Shown piece after piece: positions 54,746 to 63,973 of a stretch of DNA of 64,000 bases. Each line of letters begins with the position of its first letter. The first letter of the stretch is position 1. The position numbers and the translations under genes were made by a program. Source of the DNA: Methylococcaceae bacterium UBA6146 (lineage in GTDB: Bacteria; Pseudomonadota; Gammaproteobacteria; Methylococcales; Methylomonadaceae); NCBI GenBank assembly GCA_002422395.1, contig DIUY01000012.1:1-64000 (forward strand), written 5' to 3'. Below the pieces are notes generated by a model, which did no database searches, was not told where the DNA came from, and saw only the letters and a program-made list of their open reading frames with translations.

Positions 54746-55549
54746 TCAGTAACCCTCATTATCCAACTGCAACCCGACTAACGGCCTGGGCAAACGTGTC
54801 ACACGGGTGTCGAGCCGGCCATTTGCATACAGTTGGATCAGGCGATAGCCCGGGGCGGCCTTGTCAATACTGAAGTGTGGGCTGGCCGGCGTAAACTGAA
54901 AGCAGGTTGAGGGTGTGCCCAACATGCGTACCGAACCCGTTGTAATGTCCATCACTTGATGAATATGCCCGCAGACAACAGCCTTCACTTGCGGGAATGG
55001 CTTGATTAACGCCAACAATTCTTGGCTGTTTTCTATCATCATAGTGTCCATCCAGCTGCTTTGCGTGGGTAGACAATGGTGATGCATGGCAATAAGCGCA
55101 TGGTGGCGTGGATAATCATTTAAACAAGACGCCAAAAATGCCAACTCCTGATCGGCTAAACGACCGCTGGGTGAACCGGCTATCTGGCTGTTTAAGCCGA
55201 TGATTTGCCAGTTGTTTAAAAACACCTGCTTGCGGCAGTTGACTTGTGTGGTCGCCAATAATTGCTGCATGAGGGCATAATCATCATGGTTGCCAGGCAA
55301 GCAGATGCACGGTATGTCCAGCGGATTAAGGCTGTTTAACAGTTGCTGATAGCTAGCCCGACAAGGTTCTTGGGCAAGGTCGCCCGTCAGCAGGATCAAG
55401 TCAACGGCGGAGTGTTCGGCAAGCGCCATGTCCAGCACGGCATGAAAATAATGCGCCGTGTTGACACCCAACATGGTTGCGTCAGGGCTGGCAAGCAAAT
55501 GGAGGTCAGTCAGCTGTAGCACTGATAGGCACTTAGTCGTTAGGGTCAT
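54746..55549 (-). CDS. cpdA: 3',5'-cyclic AMP phosphodiesterase CpdA (class III)
   Basis: 267-residue metallophosphoesterase with the dinuclear metal motifs TDLHLL, LLTGDLAQE, PGNHDD, MHHHCLP and CGHIHQ in order. Class III cAMP phosphodiesterases of proteobacteria have this length and motif pattern, though related enzymes act on other phosphodiesters. It lies 9 bp downstream of argA on the same strand and convergent to rppH. Confidence 0.85.
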   Translation of the reverse strand: MTLTTKCLSVLQLTDLHLLASPDATMLGVNTAHYFHAVLDMALAEHSAVDLILLTGDLAQEPCRASYQQLLNSLNPLDIPCICLPGNHDDYALMQQLLATTQVNCRKQVFLNNWQIIGLNSQIAGSPSGRLADQELAFLASCLNDYPRHHALIAMHHHCLPTQSSWMDTMMIENSQELLALIKPFPQVKAVVCGHIHQVMDITTGSVRMLGTPSTCFQFTPASPHFSIDKAAPGYRLIQLYANGRLDTRVTRLPRPLVGLQLDNEGY

Positions 55550-55558
55550 CGTCAGGGA

Positions 55559-56875
55559 TTAGTTTATATCTTTATAAAGCACTTTAGACTTTCTGGCCGG
55601 ATTGTAAAGCGCTTTGAGTGGCTTGGGTAAACTGTCCACATCACCCGGCAAAAAACCCCGTTCGATAAACCAGTGCATGGTTTGCGTTGATAGCACGAAC
55701 AACCTTTTTAAACCTAACTGCCTGGCTTTACGGTAAACATAATCAAGCATCCGGTTGCCGCGCGTTGACCGTTGGTAATCCGCATGTACAGCAACACAGG
55801 CAATTGCCCCAAACTGGCCTTGCGGATTAGGATGCAAGGCGGTGCAGCCGATAATAAGCCCGTCCCGCTCGATGACAATATAATCGGCAATCTCCATTTC
55901 AATTTTTTCTCTGGAACGTTTGGCCAAAATACCTTGCTGTTCCAACGGCTTGATAAGCTCCAGAATGCCGCCTATATCGGCCAACGTGGCAGGGCGCAAT
56001 TCTTCAAAAGGGGTTGAGCTGATCAACGTGCCGACACCGTCACGGCTAAACAATTCCAACAACAACGCGCCATCTTGGGTCCGGTTGATAAGATGCACGC
56101 GTGCCACCCCTGCTTGGCAGCTTTGCATGGCTGCCTTAAGCGGCATACTGATGGCATCGTCCAATTCAGGATGTTGCATCAGAAAAGCAGCCGCTTCGGT
56201 GGTCGTCATTTGTTGGATTTGTGTGCCATGCGCGGGATCGCAACAACTCTGTTCGGTTAATAAAATTAACTTTTCCGCTTGTAACGCGATAGCAACGGCG
56301 GTGGCAACTTGTTCGGCGGACAAATTAAACACTTCCCCACTAGGCGAATAACCTACGGGCGAAATCAAGACGACGTTATCCTGGTCAAGTTGTTGATGGA
56401 TTGCCACACTGTCGATACGGCGCACCTCGCCCGTGTGGCAATAATCCACCCCGTCAATCACGCCTAGCGGCTTAGCGGTGACAAAATTGCCGGAGGCGAC
56501 TTTTATTTTCGCACCCGCCATCGGCGAGTTTGCCAAGCCTAACGAGAGTAATGCCTCAATCTCCACACGTACTAATCCCGCCGCTTCTTTTACGCATTGC
56601 AAAGCGAGGTCATCAGTGATGCGTAAGTTCTTGCTAAATTGGGGGGCGCTATCGAGCTTGTTAAGGCGCTGGTCGATTTGTGGGCGGATGCCATGCACCA
56701 GCACCAGCCGTATGCCCAAACTGTTAAGCAAGGCAAAGTCATGGACATGGTGGTCAAAATCATCAGCCAACACCGCTTCGCCGCCGAAAGAAACCACAAA
56801 AGTTTTGTTGCGGTGGGCATGGATGTAAGGGGAGGAGGCTCTGAACCAGTTGACGAATTCGTTTTGTGGGGTCAT
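55559..56875 (-). CDS. argA: Amino-acid N-acetyltransferase (N-acetylglutamate synthase)
   Basis: About 438 residues: an N-terminal amino-acid-kinase-like regulatory domain (FVVSFGGEAV, LVLVHGIRPQID, VVLISPVGYSPSGEVFNLSAE) and a C-terminal GNAT acetyltransferase (about 290-438; IACVAVHADYQRSTRGNRML). First step of arginine synthesis, feedback-inhibited by arginine through the kinase-like domain. ATG 56875 (MTPQNEFVNWFRASSPYI) matches the family start; the frame is open further up into the preceding gene. Located 25 bp downstream of the DUF4276 gene; argF and argD are 4.5 kb away on the same strand. Confidence 0.95.
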   Translation of the reverse strand: MTPQNEFVNWFRASSPYIHAHRNKTFVVSFGGEAVLADDFDHHVHDFALLNSLGIRLVLVHGIRPQIDQRLNKLDSAPQFSKNLRITDDLALQCVKEAAGLVRVEIEALLSLGLANSPMAGAKIKVASGNFVTAKPLGVIDGVDYCHTGEVRRIDSVAIHQQLDQDNVVLISPVGYSPSGEVFNLSAEQVATAVAIALQAEKLILLTEQSCCDPAHGTQIQQMTTTEAAAFLMQHPELDDAISMPLKAAMQSCQAGVARVHLINRTQDGALLLELFSRDGVGTLISSTPFEELRPATLADIGGILELIKPLEQQGILAKRSREKIEMEIADYIVIERDGLIIGCTALHPNPQGQFGAIACVAVHADYQRSTRGNRMLDYVYRKARQLGLKRLFVLSTQTMHWFIERGFLPGDVDSLPKPLKALYNPARKSKVLYKDIN

Positions 56876-56900
56876 GTTTTTTCGTGGTTTGTAAGACGAT

Positions 56901-57596
56901 TTATCGTGCCAGACAGACACTGTCGTTCAGTTCAATCAACTGGCTATACCACGCGGAGAAATGTCGGCATTCAGCTAATAATTTATCGATTCCTATTGCT
57001 TGGATAGCTAATGCGCCGTGCAATGTTTTGCGGAAATTAGGGGTATGTAAACTTTTTTCTAAGTGCGCCGAAGGCTTGGTTTCATAACCGTCATTAATGT
57101 GTTCGGGTGTTTCTACGCTGTCACGAATAGCTTGTAAGCGCTGGGTTGCCATAGCCCAACTGTTTTCAATAGCGGTTAATTGGGCAATATCAGAAAACAA
57201 TAAGCCTTCAAATTCATAGGGCTGGATGTAAGGTAAAAAACGAGATGCAAATGATGGGTTTTCTTTAGCGACATCATTTTTAAGCGCCTGTTCAAGGCAA
57301 CTGACTCTGCTATAAACATCCGCTTGCTTTAGGCTTTCTGAAAAACTGGGAAAAGTATTGTCTAATGCGTACAAATCAAAAAAGGTGGTGATAAACACGT
57401 TGTTTTGTTCTTTCAGCGAGTTAATTACATGGCGCTTGACCCGTTCATAAGTTAATGCACCACCCTTATTATTTTTGGATGTCGAAATTAGTCGGGCGGT
57501 TAAAAAAATTTGTTGATGGGCCAGAATTGGGGCAATCACATCACGGATGAAGGTTTCCTCGGTTTGTCCTTCACAAACCACAAAAGCGCGAATCAC
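56901..57596 (-). CDS. DUF4276 family protein, TOPRIM-like, partner of the adjacent ATPase
   Basis: 231 residues. Starts with RAFVVCEGQTEETFI, whose Glu9 matches the first acidic residue of TOPRIM-type nuclease folds, followed by acidic TTFFDLYALD (Asp74, Asp79), the family signature YIQPYEFEGLLFSD (Glu128, Glu130) and GYETKPSAHLEK. DUF4276 proteins usually accompany an AAA/ABC-type ATPase. The start is GTG 57596, not the earlier in-frame TTG: it overlaps the ATPase stop by 4 nt (GTGA) and has GGGAGA 8 nt upstream. With the ATPase it makes a two-gene cassette between ilvD and argA. Nuclease effector activity is inference. Confidence 0.85.
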   Translation of the reverse strand: MIRAFVVCEGQTEETFIRDVIAPILAHQQIFLTARLISTSKNNKGGALTYERVKRHVINSLKEQNNVFITTFFDLYALDNTFPSFSESLKQADVYSRVSCLEQALKNDVAKENPSFASRFLPYIQPYEFEGLLFSDIAQLTAIENSWAMATQRLQAIRDSVETPEHINDGYETKPSAHLEKSLHTPNFRKTLHGALAIQAIGIDKLLAECRHFSAWYSQLIELNDSVCLAR

Positions 57597-58708
57597 CGTG
57601 ACGGTCTCCCGCCGATAATGTTCTGTTTCCACAAATCGCCGAGCGTGTAGTCTTCCAGCCAATCTTTTAATTGTTCTTCATCGAGGCGTTTAAAAACTGA
57701 TGCGTCATCTACTCTGTCAACCACGATGATGTCGTTTGCGGAAAAATGGTTGATGAGTTCGACTGATTGGGTGCAAATAATCACTTGTATTTGTTCAGCC
57801 GCCCGTTTGATTAAATCGGCTAATACGGCTAATGCGTAGGGATGTAAGCCCAATTCTGGTTCATCAATTAATAGCGTATGGGTTTTTGAAATAATAGGGT
57901 GAAGCGGTTGCAAGAATAAAGTCGCCAAACAAATAAATCGTATTGTCCCGTCCGACAGAACATGTGCTTTCCAAGGGGTATCTAAATCTCCTTTTTCAAA
58001 CCATTCCAGTTCAATGGTTTGCTCGCCTTCCCTAAACACAAAATCATAAAAATAGGGCGCAACCAAACGGACGGTATTAACGATTTGTTCGTAATTTTTG
58101 GGATACTTTATTTTTAAATGTAAAAGAAAAGCCGCTAAATTAGCTGCATCTGGTTTAAATCTTAAATTATCGGTTGCAGAGTGGACTTGTTTGACTAAAG
58201 CCGTATCGCTCGTGTCATGAAAATGATAGATGCGCCAACTTTCTATTGCGGGTTTAACAAATTTCGCATATGTATCGGTAGAGTTTTTGAGTATGGCCTC
58301 TCTGTGTGCAGATGCTATTACATGTGATGAAGGAAATATTCTTGTTCCATAATAGGGCTGCACATAATCACCCGTAAAACAAAGTTCTTCTTTTTCAAAA
58401 ATTAACCGATTATCCTTGGTTGGAATTAAAGAGAATTCATAGCCATTGTTACCAAAATAAAATGCCATTTCCATTTTTGGGGTTTTCTTACGCCCATAAT
58501 GCAATAGTGCATCCGCACCGCCATTTTTTTGCACATGAAGTTGCAGATTTTGTTCATACATGTCGGCAAGTAATTTAAACACCGATATAAAATTGCTTTT
58601 CCCCGCGCCATTTGCCCCCAACAAAATATTCAGATTACCTAATTTGAGGTTTTCCATATTTTGAATGGATTTATAACCTTTAATGGTAAGACTGCTTAAT
58701 TTTGACAT
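57593..58708 (-). CDS. AAA/ABC-type ATPase of an OLD-like two-gene cassette
   Basis: 371 residues of the AAA_15/AAA_21 type. Walker A GANGAGKSN (31-39) after the typical N-terminal SSLTIKGYKSIQNMENLKLGNLNILL, ABC-like signature LSDGT (251-255), Walker B plus D-loop LLIDEPELGLHP (279-290), and TQSVELI near 313. The C-terminus ends in LGDLWKQNIIGGRPS, common in ATPases paired with a TOPRIM or DUF4276 partner. There is no fused TOPRIM domain; that role would fall to the overlapping downstream gene. The gene looks AT-richer than its neighbours. It starts 39 bp from a palindromic repeat. Anti-phage function is inferred from architecture only. Confidence 0.9.
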   Translation of the reverse strand: MSKLSSLTIKGYKSIQNMENLKLGNLNILLGANGAGKSNFISVFKLLADMYEQNLQLHVQKNGGADALLHYGRKKTPKMEMAFYFGNNGYEFSLIPTKDNRLIFEKEELCFTGDYVQPYYGTRIFPSSHVIASAHREAILKNSTDTYAKFVKPAIESWRIYHFHDTSDTALVKQVHSATDNLRFKPDAANLAAFLLHLKIKYPKNYEQIVNTVRLVAPYFYDFVFREGEQTIELEWFEKGDLDTPWKAHVLSDGTIRFICLATLFLQPLHPIISKTHTLLIDEPELGLHPYALAVLADLIKRAAEQIQVIICTQSVELINHFSANDIIVVDRVDDASVFKRLDEEQLKDWLEDYTLGDLWKQNIIGGRPSR

Positions 58709-58746
58709 GGCTGTTATGAATTGCGTTTTTACTAAGATAGCGTTCG

Positions 58747-58839
58747 GTAGGTTGGGGTGACGTTAGGAACCCCAACATTTGCCGCTTCGATGCGTTGGGG
58801 TTCGTGCCTTTTATGCCCAGTGGGCACACCCCAAGCTAC
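58747..58839. repeat. 93-bp palindromic mini-element (MITE/REP-like)
   Basis: Imperfect terminal inverted repeats GTAGGTTGGGGTG (58747-58759) and CACCCCAAGCTAC (58827-58839; 12 of 13 match), an internal perfect 9-bp hairpin AACCCCAAC / GTTGGGGTT (58768-58776, 58794-58802) and a small palindrome GCCCAGTGGGC (58815-58825). It fills most of the 135 bp between the ilvD stop and the ATPase start. The GTAGGTTGGGGTG terminus resembles short mobile repeats dispersed in many bacterial genomes; only one copy is seen in this window. Confidence 0.6.
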
Positions 58840-58843
58840 ACCC

Positions 58844-60541
58844 TCAACCCAAATTATCCGTAACCGCCCCCAAAGAAGCCGAACTCACCAGTTTGGCGTA
58901 TTTCGCCAACACGCCACGGGTATACCGAGGTGCGGGTTGTTGCCATTTTTCTAGCCGCCGCGCCATTTCGTGTTCGTTGATGACCAGCTTCAATTCGTTG
59001 TTTTCGGCGTCAATCGAGATGGTGTCGCCGTCTTCAACAATGGCCAGCGGGCCGCCGACATAGGCTTCCGGTGTGATGTGACCAACTACGAAGCCGTGGG
59101 TGCCGCCGGAAAAACGCCCGTCGGTGATCAATGCGACGTCTTTGCCCAAACCTTTGCCCATGATCGCCGAAGTGGGGGACAGCATTTCGCGCATACCAGG
59201 GCCGCCTTTGGGGCCTTCGTAGCGGATGACGATGACATCACCTTTGACGATGTCGCCGTGCAGGATGCTGTGCAAAGCGTCTTCTTCGGTATCAAACACT
59301 TTTGCCGTGCCGATAAAGCGCAGGCCTTCCTTGCCGGTAATTTTGGCCACTGCGCCACCCGGTGCTAAATTGCCATATAAAACAACTAGGTGGCTGTCTT
59401 TTTTGATAGGGTGGGCAAGATCATGAATCATGTCCTGGCCTTCAGGATACGGTTTTACATCGGCTAGGTTTTCCGCCAGCGTTTTGCCGGTGACGGTCAG
59501 GCAATCGCCGTGCAGCAAACCGGCTTCCAACAAGATTTTCATCAATGGCTGGATGCCGCCGATTTCGACCAGTTCCGCCATTTGATAGCGGCCGCTGGGT
59601 TTTAAATCGGCTACCATCGGCACATGTTTGCCAATACGGGTAAAGTCATCCAGGGTAATGTCGACGTTGGCAGCGTTTGCCATCGCCAAGATGTGCAGCA
59701 CGGCATTCGTTGATCCACCCAAGGCAATGACCACAGTGATTGCATTCTCAAACGCTTCTTTGGTCATGATGTCGCTGGGTTTTATATCGTGTTTCAACAA
59801 TTCCAAAACGGCAGCGCCAGCGCGTTCGCAGTCCAGGCGTTTGTCTTCGGAAATGGCGGCCTGCGCCGAGCTGTTCGGCAAGCTCATGCCCAAGGCTTCA
59901 ATCGCCGAAGCCATGGTGTTGGCGGTGTACATGCCGCCGCAAGAACCCGCGCCGGGTATCGCCTTGGCCTCAATTTCAGCCAGTTCGGCATCGTCAATTT
60001 TGTTGTTGGCGCGGGCACCGACGGCTTCAAACACGGACACGACATCGAGTTTTTTGTCTTTGTGGCAACCGGGCATAATTGTGCCGCCGTAGACGAAAAT
60101 TGCCGGACGGTTCAGGCGTGAGATGGCGATCATACAGCCGGGCATGTTTTTGTCGCAGCCACCGATGGCGACAATGCCGTCAAAACCTTGGCAACCGACC
60201 ACGGTTTCTATCGAATCGGCAATCACTTCGCGCGACACCAGCGAGTATTTCATGCCTTCCGTGCCCATTGAAATGCCGTCAGAGATGGTGATGGTGTTGA
60301 AGATGACGGCTTTGCCATCGGCGTTGTTGACACCCACGGCGGCATTGTCGGCCAGCTTGTTGATGTGCATATTGCAAGGCGTGACCATGCTCCAGGTTGA
60401 AGCAATGCCGATTTGCGGTTTTTTAAAATCGTCGTTGCTAAAACCCACCGCATGCAGCATGGCGCGGCTAGGCGCGCGTTCCATGCCGTCAACGACTAGG
60501 GAAGAAAAGGTGCGGGTGTTTTTGTCACCTGAGTTTGACAT
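58844..60541 (-). CDS. ilvD: Dihydroxy-acid dehydratase
   Basis: 565-residue iron-sulfur enzyme of valine, leucine and isoleucine synthesis (third step). Cluster cysteines are visible in TPCNMH, GGCDKNMPGC and GAGSCGGMYTANTM. GRFSGGTHGFVVGHITPEA is the C-terminal active-site region. The start is ATG 60541 (MSNSGDKNTRTFSS) with AGGA about 9 nt upstream; the frame is open for 24 codons further but without similarity. The gene lies 83 bp after the SH3 protein gene. Confidence 0.97.
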   Translation of the reverse strand: MSNSGDKNTRTFSSLVVDGMERAPSRAMLHAVGFSNDDFKKPQIGIASTWSMVTPCNMHINKLADNAAVGVNNADGKAVIFNTITISDGISMGTEGMKYSLVSREVIADSIETVVGCQGFDGIVAIGGCDKNMPGCMIAISRLNRPAIFVYGGTIMPGCHKDKKLDVVSVFEAVGARANNKIDDAELAEIEAKAIPGAGSCGGMYTANTMASAIEALGMSLPNSSAQAAISEDKRLDCERAGAAVLELLKHDIKPSDIMTKEAFENAITVVIALGGSTNAVLHILAMANAANVDITLDDFTRIGKHVPMVADLKPSGRYQMAELVEIGGIQPLMKILLEAGLLHGDCLTVTGKTLAENLADVKPYPEGQDMIHDLAHPIKKDSHLVVLYGNLAPGGAVAKITGKEGLRFIGTAKVFDTEEDALHSILHGDIVKGDVIVIRYEGPKGGPGMREMLSPTSAIMGKGLGKDVALITDGRFSGGTHGFVVGHITPEAYVGGPLAIVEDGDTISIDAENNELKLVINEHEMARRLEKWQQPAPRYTRGVLAKYAKLVSSASLGAVTDNLG

Positions 60542-60624
60542 AGCGAGAATTCCTGATGAAGGGGGGTTGGGATGGAATGTAGGGTTTAAGGTTTGGTTGC
60601 CCTTGAGCCGCATTTAAAATGAGT

Positions 60625-61299
60625 TTAAAACGAATCCCAGCTGCTTTTGCGCCGCCAGCCGAGTTTGGGCAGGATAAAACCCAAAATGACACTAAAGAAA
60701 GAAAGTATGCCGCCGTATAAAAACCAATCCTGATTAGTGGTGTCTTTTAGGGCTTGATTTTCAAGTTTAAGTTGTTGCAGTTCACGTTCGGCGTTGACAA
60801 CACGTTCCTGAAGCTCGTCGCGGTCGTTTTTTAATTGGATGACGCCCGCCGCCGCCTGTTTTATTTCGCCAAGTTCCAGGCTTAATTTGTCCCGCTCGAA
60901 CGCGAGTGATTTTTCTAGCGATGTGCCCGGCGTGATGGCGTCTTTAGCCATTTTTAGCTGGGCTTTTAAAGCCATATTTTCGGCCTGTAGGAGCTTTAGG
61001 CTTTTGTTGCTTGTTTCGATCAGTTCGCTGCTAGGCGGCTCTTTTTTGGTGTAGCTGCTTTGAATATAGCCTTCTATGCCATTTTCGAGGCGGACATGCA
61101 GGAAACCGGATTTGCTTTTGCCGTCGATAACCGTCAGCGGTGTCCCGCTAGGTAATGATTTTACGATTGAACTGCTATTGTTGGGTTTGCTTCTGAGCGA
61201 TAAGCTCAAGTTGTCGGTCACATAGACTGTTTCAGCGTGCGCTGCGCCGATGGCGGCTAATGCAATTAAAACCAAAGGTAATATTTTTTTCACGGTCAT
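60625..61299 (-). CDS. TIGR04211-type SH3 domain membrane protein (YgiM-like)
   Basis: 224 residues: signal peptide (about 1-22, ending AHA), bacterial SH3 domain (about 24-84; LSLRSKPNNSSSIVKSLPSGT), coiled coil (about 95-187) and a C-terminal membrane helix (about 191-211) followed by basic residues. This is the layout of YgiM-type proteins, anchored in the inner membrane with the SH3 domain in the periplasm, perhaps sensing or binding peptidoglycan. Function not established. It lies between argF and ilvD on the same strand. Confidence 0.88.
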   Translation of the reverse strand: MTVKKILPLVLIALAAIGAAHAETVYVTDNLSLSLRSKPNNSSSIVKSLPSGTPLTVIDGKSKSGFLHVRLENGIEGYIQSSYTKKEPPSSELIETSNKSLKLLQAENMALKAQLKMAKDAITPGTSLEKSLAFERDKLSLELGEIKQAAAGVIQLKNDRDELQERVVNAERELQQLKLENQALKDTTNQDWFLYGGILSFFSVILGFILPKLGWRRKSSWDSF

Positions 61300-61398
61300 C
61301 TCTGTGGTCAGTCGTGTAAGTGATGTGATTTTATCGCCATTTTCTGTTCATGTAACTAGTTTGGGCGCTGGGTTGCGCCGTTTGTGCCGGGCTTAAAG

Positions 61399-62298
61399 TC
61401 ACTTACATAACAGAAATTCCAGCAATGCTTTTTGGGCATGCAGACGGTTTTCGGCTTCTTGGAAAACGACGCTTTGCGGGCCGTCAATGACTTCGGCGGT
61501 GACTTCTTCGCCACGATGGGCCGGCAAACAGTGCATAAACAGGGCGTCGCGGTTTGCGGCAGCCATAATTGCGGCGTTCACCTGATAATTATTAAATGCG
61601 ATTTCCCGCTGTTTTTGTTCTTCTTCCTGTCCCATGCTGGCCCAAACATCGGTGACCACCAAGTCGGCGTGGGTTGCCGCAACCAAGGCCGTGTCAAAAA
61701 ACTTAACGCATGCACCGCCGGTTTCAACAATTTCAGGCAACGGTTGGTAGCCGTCAGGGCAGGCAATATGTAAGGTAAAGCCAAAGCGTAATGCCGCATG
61801 GATGTAGGAATGGCACATATTGTTGCCATCGCCTATCCAAGCAACGGTTTTACCTTGAATGTCGCCGCGCAATTCAAAATAGGTTTGCATGTCGGCGAGC
61901 AATTGGCAGGGGTGTTGCCGGTCAGTCAGGCCATTGATGACAGGCACGCTGGAATGTTCGGCAAAAGTCGCTACGGTGTCATGCTGGTCAGTCCTGAGCA
62001 TGATGCAGTCGACCATGCTGGAAATCACTTTAGCGCTGTCTTGCAAAGGTTCACCACGGCCTAGCTGGGTGTCTCTAGGCGATAAAAACAACGCGTTGCC
62101 GCCAAAGTGGCTCATGCCCGCTTCAAAGGAAATGCGCGTGCGGGTGGATGATTTTTCAAAAATCATCGCCAACACTTGGCCTTTTAACGGTTGGTAATCG
62201 CGGTTGCGGTTTTTTTTCAGGACGATGGCGCGGTCAATCAGGCGGCGCAATTCGTCGCCGGATAAGTCGAGTAAGCTGATAAAGTGTCTAGGATTCAT
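61399..62298 (-). CDS. argF: Ornithine carbamoyltransferase
   Basis: 299 residues. Makes citrulline from ornithine and carbamoyl phosphate. Carbamoyl-phosphate motif STRTRISFE, the HPCQLLADMQT segment and the ornithine-binding MHCLPAHRGEE are intact. The start is ATG 62298 (MNPRHFISLLDLSG) with AGGG 8 nt upstream; it overlaps the end of argD by 11 nt, giving coupled translation. Confidence 0.97.
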   Translation of the reverse strand: MNPRHFISLLDLSGDELRRLIDRAIVLKKNRNRDYQPLKGQVLAMIFEKSSTRTRISFEAGMSHFGGNALFLSPRDTQLGRGEPLQDSAKVISSMVDCIMLRTDQHDTVATFAEHSSVPVINGLTDRQHPCQLLADMQTYFELRGDIQGKTVAWIGDGNNMCHSYIHAALRFGFTLHIACPDGYQPLPEIVETGGACVKFFDTALVAATHADLVVTDVWASMGQEEEQKQREIAFNNYQVNAAIMAAANRDALFMHCLPAHRGEEVTAEVIDGPQSVVFQEAENRLHAQKALLEFLLCK

Positions 62299-63475
62299 GA
62301 TGTTGCCCTGTATGCTCATGAATAAGAGCCGATAAGGTGTCTACGAGTTGTTTTATTTGGTGTTCGTCTATGATTAACGGCGGCAACAAACGGATGGTTT
62401 TTTCGTTGGTGACATTAATTAATAGCCGCTGCTGCAATGCGGCGGTGACTAGCCCTGCGCATGGGCTGTCAAGTTCGATGCCAATCATCAGGCCTTGGTG
62501 GCGTATATCCACGACATGGGCATTGCCGTGTAGCTGCTTAGCCAGGCCTGTGCAAATCGCATCGCCTTTTTGGGTGGCCAATTCGATCAGGTTGTCGTTA
62601 TCTAATGTTGATAAGACCGCTAATGCGGCGCTGCAAGCCAACGGGTTGCCGCCAAAAGTGGAGCCGTGCGTCCCCGCAGTTAAAACTTCCGCCGCTTTGC
62701 CACGCGCCATACAAGCGCCTATCGGCACACCATTGCCTAATGCTTTCGCTAGGGTGCAGACATCGGGCAGGATATTGTTGTGCTGAAAAGAAAGGAACTT
62801 GCCTGTGCGGCCAATGCCGGTCTGGATTTCATCGAGCATCATCAACAGTTGATGATGGTCGCATAACGCCCGTATCCTGTTCAGATAATCGGGGGCCGGG
62901 ATATTAACGCCGCCTTCGCCTTGGATGGGTTCAACCAGGATGGCGACGATATTGTCATGCGCGGCGATGGCTTGCGCAATGGCGTCAATATCGTTGTAAG
63001 GCACCCGGACAAAGCCTTCAACCAGTGGCGCGAAGCCTTGCTGCACCTTAACGTTGCCGGTTGCGCTGAGGGTTGCCAGGGTGCGGCCATGAAAGCTTTT
63101 TTCCATAACGATAATGGCGGGATTGGCTAAACCTAAGTCATGTCCGTGTTTACGCGCCAATTTAATCGCCGCTTCATTGGCTTCTGCGCCCGAATTGCAG
63201 AAAAACACCTTAGCCATGCCGCTTTTTTCAATCAGCTTGTCGGCGAGCTGTTCTTGATTGGCTACCCGATAAATGTTTGAGGTATGGATCAGTTTTGCGC
63301 TTTGTTCGCACAAAGCCTTATGTACGGCCGGATGGGCGTGGCCTATATTACAGACGGCGATGCCGGACAATGCGTCCAGATAGCGGGTATTGTGGTCATC
63401 CCACAACCAAGCACCTTCACCTCGTTCAAAGGTTACCGGTAACCGATTGTATGTTGGCATAATATGGCTGGTCAT
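62288..63475 (-). CDS. argD: Acetylornithine aminotransferase
   Basis: 395-residue PLP enzyme of class III; converts N-acetylglutamate semialdehyde to N-acetylornithine and often also acts in lysine synthesis. Motifs: FCNSGAEANEAAIKLARKHG, FHGRTLATLSATG, MLDEIQTGIGRTG and the PLP lysine in TLAKALGNGVPIGA. The start is ATG 63475 (MTSHIMPTYNRLPVTFERG), which fits the family; 29 upstream codons are open without similarity. First gene of argD-argF and divergent from grxD. Confidence 0.96.
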   Translation of the reverse strand: MTSHIMPTYNRLPVTFERGEGAWLWDDHNTRYLDALSGIAVCNIGHAHPAVHKALCEQSAKLIHTSNIYRVANQEQLADKLIEKSGMAKVFFCNSGAEANEAAIKLARKHGHDLGLANPAIIVMEKSFHGRTLATLSATGNVKVQQGFAPLVEGFVRVPYNDIDAIAQAIAAHDNIVAILVEPIQGEGGVNIPAPDYLNRIRALCDHHQLLMMLDEIQTGIGRTGKFLSFQHNNILPDVCTLAKALGNGVPIGACMARGKAAEVLTAGTHGSTFGGNPLACSAALAVLSTLDNDNLIELATQKGDAICTGLAKQLHGNAHVVDIRHQGLMIGIELDSPCAGLVTAALQQRLLINVTNEKTIRLLPPLIIDEHQIKQLVDTLSALIHEHTGQHHES

Positions 63476-63649
63476 AAAGTCAGTGTTTAAAGAAAAGTTG
63501 GCGATAGTGGCTATGGCAATAAAAAAATGCTCGATTATAAGTTTCAAACGGGTGCTAGGCAAGTTTCGGGCGTTAAGATTTGCTTTTTTAACGCGGGTAA
63601 AGTTGATAGAATCCGTGGGTTTTTATTTATTTATTGAGTGGTGAGTGTT

Positions 63650-63973
63650 ATGAACGTGATAGAGCGCATTAAAGATCAGCTTGAAAACAATCCGGTGGTT
63701 TTGTATATGAAAGGTACGCCCGATTTCCCACAGTGCGGTTTTTCAGGTCAAACCGTGCAGCTATTGGATCTTTGCCAAGCCAAGTACATGTACGTCAACA
63801 TTTTTGAAGACCCTGAATTGCGCGAGGCATTGAAAGAGTATTCAAATTGGCCCACTTATCCGCAACTTTATGTTAATGGTGAATTGGTCGGGGGTTGCGA
63901 CATCGTGATTGATTTGTATAAAAAAGGCGAGCTAGTCACCATGCTGGCGGCGGTTGGCGGTGTGGCGGAATAA
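63650..63973 (+). CDS. grxD: Monothiol glutaredoxin, Grx4 family
   Basis: 107 residues with the CGFS active site (PQCGFSGQT), the WPTYPQLYVNGELVGGCDIV segment and a lysine-rich start. Such proteins bind a [2Fe-2S] cluster with glutathione and pass it in iron-sulfur assembly and iron sensing. ATG 63650 (MNVIERIKDQLENNP) matches the family; the frame is open four codons further upstream. Divergent from argD with a 174-bp spacer. Confidence 0.96.
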   Translation: MNVIERIKDQLENNPVVLYMKGTPDFPQCGFSGQTVQLLDLCQAKYMYVNIFEDPELREALKEYSNWPTYPQLYVNGELVGGCDIVIDLYKKGELVTMLAAVGGVAE

